Source of the DNA: CAYMZZ01 sp044463125
GTDB lineage: Bacteria; Bacteroidota; Bacteroidia; Chitinophagales; Chitinophagaceae
NCBI GenBank assembly: GCA_044463125.1
Contig: JBIQMS010000010.1
Location: 30,502 to 94,501 of the forward strand
Direction: 5' to 3'
Length of the DNA: 64,000 bases
Each line of letters begins with the position of its first letter. Within the stretch, counting starts at the first letter, position 1. Under the pieces are notes generated by a model. That model made no database searches and was not told the DNA's origin. It saw only the letters and a list, made by a program, of their open reading frames with translations. The translations under genes were made by a program, and so were the position numbers. Below are positions 57,719 to 64,000 of this stretch, in pieces.

Positions 57719-59933
57719 TACTTTTATCCGTGTCGGTAAAATGCTTGCTAATAGTCATCTCAGTAAAAAAAACTTCGCCTGAGGCAGTATCATAGTATGC
57801 TGATACAAGACCTATATCTCCTTTACTTTTCTGTTCTCTTATATAATCACTATTGTTAAGAATAGCGGCTATAGAATTCTCTATATTCAAGTGCGTCACT
57901 TTTTCAGCAAAAGCTTTTCCATTCTCCAAGGCCAGTTGAACATTAAGTAAACAGGCTTTATCAACAGCGGGTTTTATTTTTTGTGTAATTGAATCTATAT
58001 TACCGTCAGTTACCGAATGAATGGCTGCTCCCACTGCACCGCAGTTGGAATGCCCCTTCACAACAATCAGCTTTACTCCCATTTTTTTCACAGCCAGTTC
58101 TATGCTGCCGATAATTTCTTTATTAATAATATTGCCCGCAATACGAATGGAGATTATATCGCCAAGATTGGAATCAAATAAAATTTCGGATGATGTTCTG
58201 GAATCTATACAACTTACAATAACAGCCATGGGAAACTGCCCCGATGAAGTAGCATTTACCTGGTGGCGAAAATATTTTTCGGTCCACTTGCCTTGTCTGA
58301 ACCGCTCGTTTCCTTTTTTTAGTAGTTCAACGACCTGCTGTGGTGTCAGCCTTTCCTGGTCCTGCCGGTTAAGTACATTTACAAATTGAACATGGTCTGA
58401 TAGCTGGTATTTTTCTTTAACGCCTATGATATTAAGTCTGATGTTTTTTTCTGGCGCAATTACATTTTTGAAATCAACAAATATTTCCAGGATATCATTA
58501 TCAATATAGTCGGCATAGCTGGCATCAATAATTACATTTGTATTTTCAGGAACAGACCAAAGCGTATCTTTTATACTTGCCTTGTTTAAAAACGATACCT
58601 GGTTAGGTAATTCTATCCGTATAGTTTCTCCGGTATGTAACTGTTCCTTTTCAATAGTAAACGGATTTTTGTAATTGCTTTTTAAGAGATAGAATAAACT
58701 GAAGGCTAAACCAATTAATATGCCGATGAGCAAATCCGTGAATATGATGGCTACAATTGTTACCACAAACGGAATCAACTGGTTCAATCCTTTCGCATAC
58801 ATTTCTTTAAAGATGGATATTTTGGCAAGCTTATAACCTGTAACAATTAATATAGCAGCCAGTGAAGCAAAGGGTATTAAATTGATAAAAGGGCTTAAGA
58901 ACAAAATAGCCAACAATAAAAATATGCCATGAATAATGGCAGACAGTTTAGATTGTGCACCTGCATTGATGTTAACTGAACTGCGAACAATAACAGAAGT
59001 TACCGGAATACCCCCAACAACGCCGGCTATCATATTTCCAACGCCCTGGGCCACCAGTTCCCTGTTAGGAGATGATTGCCGTTTATGTGGGTCTATATTT
59101 TCAACGGCTTCCAGATTTAAAAGCGTCTCCAGCGAGGCCACAATGGCAATAGTAAGTGCTGTTAACCAGACAGTGAAATTACCAAAGGCACTCAAAGAAG
59201 GAAATTTTATGAAAGAGGACAGGTCAGAAAAACTGGTTGCAGGAATGTTTACAAGGTGTACAGGTTGCAGATATAAAACCGGAATAAATACACGGAACGC
59301 CTCGTTTAAACCAATCCCCAGTACCACTACAAAAAGTGAAGCAGGGAAGAATTTAATTTTATGAAGCGGAGTCTTATCCCAAAAAATTAATACAAGTATG
59401 GAAACCAAACTAATAATTACAACGCCAGGTGTAACATGAAAGAAAGTATTGAACAAATGGGAAAAGGTATTTTCTCCATTTGCCTGTACAAACGCAAAAT
59501 CATCCTGGTGACTATTATCATAACCAAAGGCCTGCGGTATTTGTTTTAAGATAAGTAATATTCCAATGGCTGCCAATAACCCTTTTATAACATTAGAGGG
59601 AACATAGTTGGCTATAAACCCGGCTTTAAAAAGACCACTTCCCAATTGTAATAAGCCTGCAACTATGAGTGCCGCCGAAAACAATTCAAAACTACCCAGC
59701 TTTGTAATAGAAGCCAGCACCACAGCAGCAAGCCCGGCGGCCGGGCCGCTCACACTGGTATGCGACCCACTTAAAAGACCTACCACTATACCGCCAATGA
59801 TACCGGAAATAATTCCCGATAGTAAAGGCGCCCCTGAAGCCAATGCTATTCCCAAACATAAAGGAAGTGCTACAAGGAATACTACTAACCCGGCAGGGAA
59901 GTCATATTTTAATTTTGAAGTTGAAATGACCAT
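57711..59933 (-). CDS. SulP anion transporter fused to beta-carbonic anhydrase
   Basis: 740 residues. N-terminal SulP transporter (about 1-420; 'DFPAGLVVFLVALPLCLGIALASGAPLLSGIISGI', 'HTSVSGPAAGLAAVVL', 'NIIAGVVGGIPVTSVIVRSSVNINAGAQSKLSAIIHG'), a STAS-like part (SFLNKASIKDTLWSV...DASYADYIDNDIL), then a complete beta-carbonic anhydrase with zinc ligands C575 and D577 (IVSCIDSRTSSE) and H628 and C631 (GHSNCGAVGAA). Probably takes up bicarbonate and interconverts it with CO2 at the membrane. Confidence 0.94.
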   Translation of the reverse strand: MVISTSKLKYDFPAGLVVFLVALPLCLGIALASGAPLLSGIISGIIGGIVVGLLSGSHTSVSGPAAGLAAVVLASITKLGSFELFSAALIVAGLLQLGSGLFKAGFIANYVPSNVIKGLLAAIGILLILKQIPQAFGYDNSHQDDFAFVQANGENTFSHLFNTFFHVTPGVVIISLVSILVLIFWDKTPLHKIKFFPASLFVVVLGIGLNEAFRVFIPVLYLQPVHLVNIPATSFSDLSSFIKFPSLSAFGNFTVWLTALTIAIVASLETLLNLEAVENIDPHKRQSSPNRELVAQGVGNMIAGVVGGIPVTSVIVRSSVNINAGAQSKLSAIIHGIFLLLAILFLSPFINLIPFASLAAILIVTGYKLAKISIFKEMYAKGLNQLIPFVVTIVAIIFTDLLIGILIGLAFSLFYLLKSNYKNPFTIEKEQLHTGETIRIELPNQVSFLNKASIKDTLWSVPENTNVIIDASYADYIDNDILEIFVDFKNVIAPEKNIRLNIIGVKEKYQLSDHVQFVNVLNRQDQERLTPQQVVELLKKGNERFRQGKWTEKYFRHQVNATSSGQFPMAVIVSCIDSRTSSEILFDSNLGDIISIRIAGNIINKEIIGSIELAVKKMGVKLIVVKGHSNCGAVGAAIHSVTDGNIDSITQKIKPAVDKACLLNVQLALENGKAFAEKVTHLNIENSIAAILNNSDYIREQKSKGDIGLVSAYYDTASGEVFFTEMTISKHFTDTDKSNV

Positions 59934-60230
59934 CGTAAAATGCGTTTAATAATTTTATAATTAACAACCTAATCTGAGTATTTTACCAGATTAATTAAAA
60001 CTGGTTAAGAGACGCTGCCAGAACCACTGGCAGCGTTACCTTAATCTTCTTTCTTAAAAGCATAAACATCGAAATGCTTATTAATGCAATTAGAATGAGA
60101 GAAGAAAATTGCGTTCTGATAATTCGGCTTGCATAACTCTCTCTAGACTCTCTCAATTTATTTGATCAATAAATCCATTCAACATTTATAAATTCTATTA
60201 ACGGCATGAGAATTATCAATCCATATAATT
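59934..60230. other. 297-bp spacer with one hairpin
   Basis: AT-rich. Perfect 10-bp hairpin ACGCTGCCAG / CTGGCAGCGT at 60012-60036 with loop AACCA, not followed by a T run on either strand. It may terminate the gene at 60231 or be a regulatory hairpin. Nothing else seen. Confidence 0.6.
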
Positions 60231-60623
60231 TCAGACAACCTCTTCCTGATTTATAATCCATTCCATAGCTTGTTCTTTTTCGGCCAAACTAAAATACCTG
60301 ATAGTTGCCTCACTAAAAGGCTTCATAACTGATTGCATCCAATCTCTCCATTTTATCGCTCCAACTATGGCAATTCTCTCTATATCTTCCGAGTGAGTAA
60401 ATTTCATTTTCCCATAGTTTAATTCTATTATTCCATCTTCCCAAAAGCCAACTGAGTTTGAAATCAGGCAGTCATCCATTTCGAAATACCATTTCACTTT
60501 TTTGCCTTCTCCAATAATGTTATGAATAAGCGGATGGATTTTTTCGTAATCACTTATTCCCAGAATATCGTTTGCCCTGGTGGCAATGATATTTTTCTGC
60601 GTTGTAGCCAATATTTGCAACAT
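60231..60623 (-). CDS. SpoIIAA-like (STAS/SEC14-type) protein
   Basis: 130 residues. Layout matches the SpoIIAA-like family: 'ILATTQKNIIATRANDILGISDYEKIHPLIHNII', 'KVKWYFEMDDCLI', 'DIERIAIVGAIKWRDWMQSVMKPFSEATIRYFSLAEKEQAMEWI'. Cytoplasmic alpha/beta domain, no known ligand. Upstream of the SulP gene on the same strand, separated by the 297-bp spacer. Confidence 0.82.
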   Translation of the reverse strand: MLQILATTQKNIIATRANDILGISDYEKIHPLIHNIIGEGKKVKWYFEMDDCLISNSVGFWEDGIIELNYGKMKFTHSEDIERIAIVGAIKWRDWMQSVMKPFSEATIRYFSLAEKEQAMEWIINQEEVV

Positions 60624-60666
60624 AATTTTAAGTTTATCTTCAATTCATGTACTCTACATGCAGGAT

Positions 60667-61530
60667 TTACTTCAGGTCAGGTGAACTAAAAGTATCTCCC
60701 TGCTTTATATCCCCCGTTTCATATCCCTTCTTAAACCAATACATACGCTGTGCAGATGTACCATGCGTAAAAGCATCGGGCATTATTTGCCCGGATGATT
60801 GTTTCTGCAACCTGTCATCTCCAATGGCACTGGCTGCATTCAATGCTTCATCAATATCATCTGCATCCAGTATGTTTTTCATCTTCTGAGTGTGATGCGC
60901 CCAAACACCGGCATAGAAATCCGCCTGCAGTTCCATCATTACTGAATATTTGTTGTATTCGGTTTCGCTTAACTGCTGACGCAGCCTGTTTACTTTGTCT
61001 GCCGTGCCCATCAGGTTTTGAATATGGTGCCCTACTTCATGCGCCACTACATAGGCCATCGGAAAATCGCCGGGTGCATTTAATTTGTATTGTAAATCCT
61101 GGTAAAAAGAAAGGTCTATGTATATTTTATTATCACCGGGGCAGTAGAACGGCCCGGATGCGGAACTGGCACTACCACAGGCTGATTGAACTGCATCACG
61201 AAACAAAACCAGTGTAGGTTCTGCATACTGTTGACCTTTATCTGCAAAAATTTTATTCCATACATCTTCTGTTTCCGCCATCACTACTTTTACAAATGAT
61301 GCCCTTTCATCATCGGCCTTTTGTTCTTCGGGAGTTAATTGCGATGACTGGGTTGTTTGCTCAGAAAGTTGCTGTTGTATCTGCGACGGGTCAATATTAT
61401 TACCACTTAATAAAGTATAAAGCAGGTAAACAACAATACCTACAACTCCACCGCCTGCGGCAATTTTTCCGCCGGATAAACCCCGGCGGTCATCAACATT
61501 AGAGCTTTCTCTTCTTCCTGTCCATTTCAT
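60667..61530 (-). CDS. neutral zinc metallopeptidase (YpfJ family)
   Basis: 287 residues. One N-terminal transmembrane helix (IAAGGGVVGIVVYLLYTLLSG) after a short Arg-rich start (WTGRRESSNVDDRRG), then the extracytoplasmic protease domain: 'SACGSASSASGPFYCPGDNKIYIDLSFYQDL' and zinc site H164-E-x-x-H168 in VVAHEVGHHIQNLMG, third ligand region 'MELQADFYAGVWAHH'. Typical family length. Substrate unknown. Confidence 0.93.
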   Translation of the reverse strand: MKWTGRRESSNVDDRRGLSGGKIAAGGGVVGIVVYLLYTLLSGNNIDPSQIQQQLSEQTTQSSQLTPEEQKADDERASFVKVVMAETEDVWNKIFADKGQQYAEPTLVLFRDAVQSACGSASSASGPFYCPGDNKIYIDLSFYQDLQYKLNAPGDFPMAYVVAHEVGHHIQNLMGTADKVNRLRQQLSETEYNKYSVMMELQADFYAGVWAHHTQKMKNILDADDIDEALNAASAIGDDRLQKQSSGQIMPDAFTHGTSAQRMYWFKKGYETGDIKQGDTFSSPDLK

Positions 61531-61577
61531 AATAGTGAGATTTGAATTAACTTTTGTTATTCTTTTTACTTGCCCAG

Positions 61578-62645
61578 CTAAAAATGCATTGCATGAATTT
61601 TTAATTTGCCGTTCGAATTATACTCAAGGGCAGGAAACGGCACTTTAATGCTGTTAAACAAACCCAATACTGTTTTTAGCAAACCGGATTTAGTTTTGAT
61701 TTTGGTTAGGTCTGCATCGAAAGACAATAACCAATTTTTAATCCGTTTGATATCTGTTCTGTCGTAATTAATACCATCAACAGTCCATGTGTTGTTAACT
61801 GCCCCCAGCATTCCTTTTGCACTATATCCAGCAGCAATATTCAGCCATCCGGGCAGTGTGGACCATCCTGTTACCGATTTAAGATTGATACTTAGCCAGT
61901 AAGTTTGTGAATTATAATCTTTCAATATTCTTTCTGCAAATCCTTTTCCGAAAAGCTGGTTTCTTCTTTCTACTAAATCATCAGGATACCTTGAAGGATA
62001 ATAACTGAATTTTATTTGTATATTTTGCTGGTTCCAGGTTAATTCCTGAACGGCAAAAGCTACTGCACCGAGAGTGTTGGCTGTCATATCCCCCCAGCTA
62101 AAACCCCACTGACTGCTGAACCCATCCTGTATTTCAATGATACTTTGAAAGGCAAGTCCGCTTACACTGCCATAGATTACCGACTTTTTTTTATTCATAC
62201 CTGCAAAAGCCCAGGATTGTGCTGAAGCTTTACTTAGCTGGTATGCTGTCCAAACATGACCAGCTTTATCCATACCATTCCATTCATTCATGTCGTTAAA
62301 AAAATGAAACTTCGATTTAGGGTAACCTTTATACCATGCTTTGTTTAAAGCGGTGTAAGTTGCTGCCCATAAAACAATATGTGTTCCGGCTACTAACAAA
62401 ACCCGTTTTTTATCAAAGGATGAAGGTTTATTTATCAACGAATCCTGATAAGCATTGCCGGATGAATCTGGATTATATTGCGATTGAACCTTATCCAATA
62501 ACCGTGTTGTTCTACTTTCAACAGGAGTAATCAAAGTGTCCGATAATCGCAGATTTTTACCTGCAACCTGACTACTGCATTTTGCTGAGAATGTTATATT
62601 TAAAATCACACACATAGATATTTTGCTTAACGATGCAGCATTCAT
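61578..62645 (-). CDS. DUF2279 family (YfiM-like) membrane-associated protein
   Basis: 355 residues with a cleavable or anchoring N-terminal hydrophobic stretch (ISMCVILNITFSAKCSSQ, possible lipid-attachment cysteines). Family core: 'FHFFNDMNEWNGMDKAGHVWTAYQLSKASAQSWAFAGMNKKKSVIYGSVSGLAFQSIIEIQDGFSSQWGFSWGDMTANTLGAVAFAVQELTW'. The 'EWNGMDKAGHV.....S', 'E..D.....GFS.GD...N..GA' pattern is DUF2279. Function unknown. Confidence 0.85.
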   Translation of the reverse strand: MNAASLSKISMCVILNITFSAKCSSQVAGKNLRLSDTLITPVESRTTRLLDKVQSQYNPDSSGNAYQDSLINKPSSFDKKRVLLVAGTHIVLWAATYTALNKAWYKGYPKSKFHFFNDMNEWNGMDKAGHVWTAYQLSKASAQSWAFAGMNKKKSVIYGSVSGLAFQSIIEIQDGFSSQWGFSWGDMTANTLGAVAFAVQELTWNQQNIQIKFSYYPSRYPDDLVERRNQLFGKGFAERILKDYNSQTYWLSINLKSVTGWSTLPGWLNIAAGYSAKGMLGAVNNTWTVDGINYDRTDIKRIKNWLLSFDADLTKIKTKSGLLKTVLGLFNSIKVPFPALEYNSNGKLKIHAMHF

Positions 62646-62656
62646 TAAAAATCAGT

Positions 62657-63289
62657 TTAATGTTCGTTTTTGCTTACACCCCACACATGCTTGCTGTTTT
62701 GCAGTAATTGCTCCATATAATTTTCCTTACTTCTGAATTGATTTGGCTTTTGGTTGCTCCCAAGCAGCTTGTTCATTATTCGTATAATACTTCGCTTAGT
62801 GCTGGTTACCCAAAACGTTACTGCAGGTATGTACAAGGTATCTTTCCGGAACAAAAGAGAATAGTAATTTATAGAACGGGCACTACTGTTTAAATCAAAG
62901 CTTTTGTCATATATTTCTATCCCCAAAGTGTCTTTTACCAATCTCCATAACTGGTTGTCATAATACACTAAGCGATTTAAATACAAACTGCTGCCATTAC
63001 TCTTGATTACAACTTTTCTCACTAATGTATCCGCAAAGCCAAATCTTCTTCTGTCATTTTTTTGCTTTAACTCTAACCCGATATTTGAAAGCAAAAAATC
63101 TCCACTAATAATTGAGTCCGTGTACTGAAGCCATCCAGCGCCATAAATGGTATCAACAAACTTATCTCTGTTTTTTTTGCCTGAATAGATAAGCCTGTAA
63201 AATACAGCACTACTTTTAGATTGAGAGATTGCTTCAACCTTATAAATGATTAAATACACAAGTAATAATATAGTCTTAATCCAATTCAT
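62657..63289 (-). CDS. secreted hypothetical protein
   Basis: 210 residues with signal peptide (WIKTILLLVYLIIYKVEAISQ). The mature part is beta-rich (FYRLIYSGKKNRDKFVDTIYGAGWLQYTDSIIS; LVYYDNQLWRLVKDTLGIEIYDKSF) and ends in a basic helical segment (RIMNKLLGSNQKPNQFRSKENYMEQLLQ). No family recognised. Eleven bases before the DUF2279 gene, same strand. Confidence 0.6.
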   Translation of the reverse strand: MNWIKTILLLVYLIIYKVEAISQSKSSAVFYRLIYSGKKNRDKFVDTIYGAGWLQYTDSIISGDFLLSNIGLELKQKNDRRRFGFADTLVRKVVIKSNGSSLYLNRLVYYDNQLWRLVKDTLGIEIYDKSFDLNSSARSINYYSLLFRKDTLYIPAVTFWVTSTKRSIIRIMNKLLGSNQKPNQFRSKENYMEQLLQNSKHVWGVSKNEH

Positions 63290-63293
63290 TTAT

Positions 63294-63695
63294 TTAATGA
63301 TGCCTTCCATGGTGTCCGCCGTAACCGTGATGTCCCAAATCAATGTGGTGCCCTAAATCAATATGCGGTGTAATAATGGGATACAGAAACGGTCTGTTGT
63401 ATCCCCTGCGATATCGCCTTGAATAATTTTGACTTGCTGCATTTTGATTGGTAACTACCTGTGTGTTAAAAACATCCTTAGTGCCGTTGGCATACACAAT
63501 CTGCACTACTTCAGATTTGCTTGCGACATACACAGGCCCATCTGCATTATCAGCTTTGTAATACCGTATTTCCATAGTACCTACTTCGGCTACTTTCCCG
63601 TTAATGGTTTCGCCGCTGCGCAGGGTGATTACATCCTGTGCAAACAGCATGGATGCTGAAAACAGCATCACAAGAACTGCAAATAACTGTTTCAT
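63294..63695 (-). CDS. secreted protein with histidine-rich tail
   Basis: 133 residues from the ATG at 63695, which starts a signal peptide (QLFAVLVMLFSASMLFAQ). Next comes a compact beta domain (DVITLRSGETINGKVAEVGTMEIRYYKADNADGPVYVASKSEVVQIVYANG), a pattern common in small Bacteroidota secreted proteins. The tail is Tyr/Arg-rich and then HGYGGHHGRHH-type histidine-rich. The tail could bind metal, in keeping with the metal-efflux genes nearby (inference). Confidence 0.72.
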   Translation of the reverse strand: MKQLFAVLVMLFSASMLFAQDVITLRSGETINGKVAEVGTMEIRYYKADNADGPVYVASKSEVVQIVYANGTKDVFNTQVVTNQNAASQNYSRRYRRGYNRPFLYPIITPHIDLGHHIDLGHHGYGGHHGRHH

Positions 63696-63723
63696 AACTT
63701 TACGTTTTAAATGATTATTTAAT

Positions 63724-63912
63724 TTACTTTTTCTTTGAATCCAATTCATTGCCGCCCATTTTCATACCCACAGTATCTGTTTCCTTTCTTTCTTTATGGG
63801 TGGAATCGTGTTTTTCTGATTGTATCTCTTGTCTTTTTTCTTCGCCGGCATTGGTGCAACTACTACCCATAATTATAACTGTGATAGCGATTAGGAATAA
63901 TATCTTTTGCAT
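63724..63912 (-). CDS. small lipoprotein
   Basis: 62 residues. Lipobox-like end of a signal peptide (ILFLIAITVIIMGSSC), then a charged, lysine/glutamate-rich tail (NAGEEKRQEIQSEKHDSTHKERKETDTVG). Probably a periplasm-facing lipoprotein. No domain recognised. Confidence 0.65.
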   Translation of the reverse strand: MQKILFLIAITVIIMGSSCTNAGEEKRQEIQSEKHDSTHKERKETDTVGMKMGGNELDSKKK

Positions 63913-63939
63913 GTTAAAAAGTTTTTTATGTTTTAGTTG

Positions 63940-64000
63940 GGTGGGTGGATAATCCGGTGATATTGACCACCCTTTTCCGGACTAAACTGACCACCCTTAG
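63940..64000. mobile_element. Probable end of an insertion sequence (IS21-like?), cut by window edge
   Basis: Twice-repeated block CCGG-N7/8-GACCACCC (63954-63972 and 63977-63996), spaced 23 bases. Tandem GACCACCC/CCGG motifs are what I would expect at the terminus of IS21-family elements. No transposase is in the window, so the family is a guess. Confidence 0.5.

Larger units (their letters stand above)
44969..64000. mobile_element. Probable integrated genomic island at tRNA-Arg (right end outside window)
   Basis: From the tRNA onward the DNA is visibly richer in A+T, almost all genes are on the minus strand, the repeat modules of the left part vanish, and a large serine recombinase abuts the tRNA. 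Cargo: metal and ion transport, envelope proteins, damaged duplicate gene ends, and an IS end. I find no second copy of the tRNA 3' half inside the window and no conjugation genes, so whether this is an ICE or a simpler island cannot be told. Confidence 0.6.

Noticed and set aside
60012..60036. Perfect hairpin as a Rho-independent terminator of the SpoIIAA-like gene
   Set aside because: Neither strand has a T run after the stem, and the hairpin lies 195 bases beyond the stop codon. Listed only as a hairpin in the spacer.
44969..64000. Naming the island as an integrative conjugative element
   Set aside because: No relaxase, type IV secretion or plasmid-type replication gene is visible in the window, and the other end is not seen.

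Overview
The window is bacterial and comes from the phylum Bacteroidota, most likely the family Chitinophagaceae. The evidence is a set of promoters of the Bacteroidota type (TTTG, about 20 bp, TAnnTTTG), a C-terminal type IX secretion (T9SS) sorting domain, a TonB-dependent receptor with a carboxypeptidase-like N-terminal domain, the 37-residue ribosomal protein THX, DUF4286, a LytS/LytTR pair and a GH20 hexosaminidase. The species cannot be named from the sequence alone.

Positions 1-44,970 are ordinary chromosome. In order they hold: the 3' end of atpA with its terminator; a T9SS cargo protein; a TonB receptor and a small secreted partner; two paralogous membrane proteins translationally coupled to a winged-helix regulator; an ABC-2 exporter with a LolA-like protein; a HigBA-type toxin-antitoxin pair; the rplM-rpsI-rpsB-tsf-pyrH growth cluster with a structured leader; a coiled-coil membrane protein; pdxH; THX; HU; DUF4286; xth; a LOG-family protein; SemiSWEET; a HAD phosphatase; lytTR/lytS facing a secreted DUF5694-like gene; an RDD protein; a methionine synthase split into two genes behind a long leader; an SRPBCC protein; a helicase-nuclease fusion; an Ig-like lipoprotein; recR; hexosaminidase; an M48 protease; a large secreted unknown; a TPR protein; ndpA; and a VOC protein.

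The intergenic spaces of this part are full of low-complexity repeat modules (GGGTTTAAGG and its complement, ACGTAATACGT, GTGAGGCGTGAATC, GTAGGAAGTAG, CGCAACGAACGC). These are assembled as nested inverted repeats. Two such elements flank the RDD gene and carry the same ~80-bp core in opposite orientations. Two others, 20 kb apart, share a homologous ~190-bp core. These elements are the most unusual thing in the window.

At 44,897-44,968 lies tRNA-Arg(CCT). From there to the right edge the DNA is visibly more AT-rich and nearly every gene is on the minus strand. A large serine recombinase reads into the tRNA, so this is probably an integrated island whose far end lies outside the window. Its cargo is membrane and ion-homeostasis genes: an LTA-synthase-like sulfatase, an HD hydrolase, a zinc/cadmium-type P1B ATPase, a NicO/UreH-like transporter, a DUF1345 protein, a CDF exporter, MgtC, a bestrophin, a SulP transporter fused to a beta-carbonic anhydrase with an overlapping AlbA_2-domain membrane protein, a zinc metallopeptidase, DUF2279 and small secreted proteins. 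It also holds degraded C-terminal copies of two of its own genes (the P1B ATPase and mgtC). The last 60 bases look like the end of an insertion sequence cut off by the window edge.
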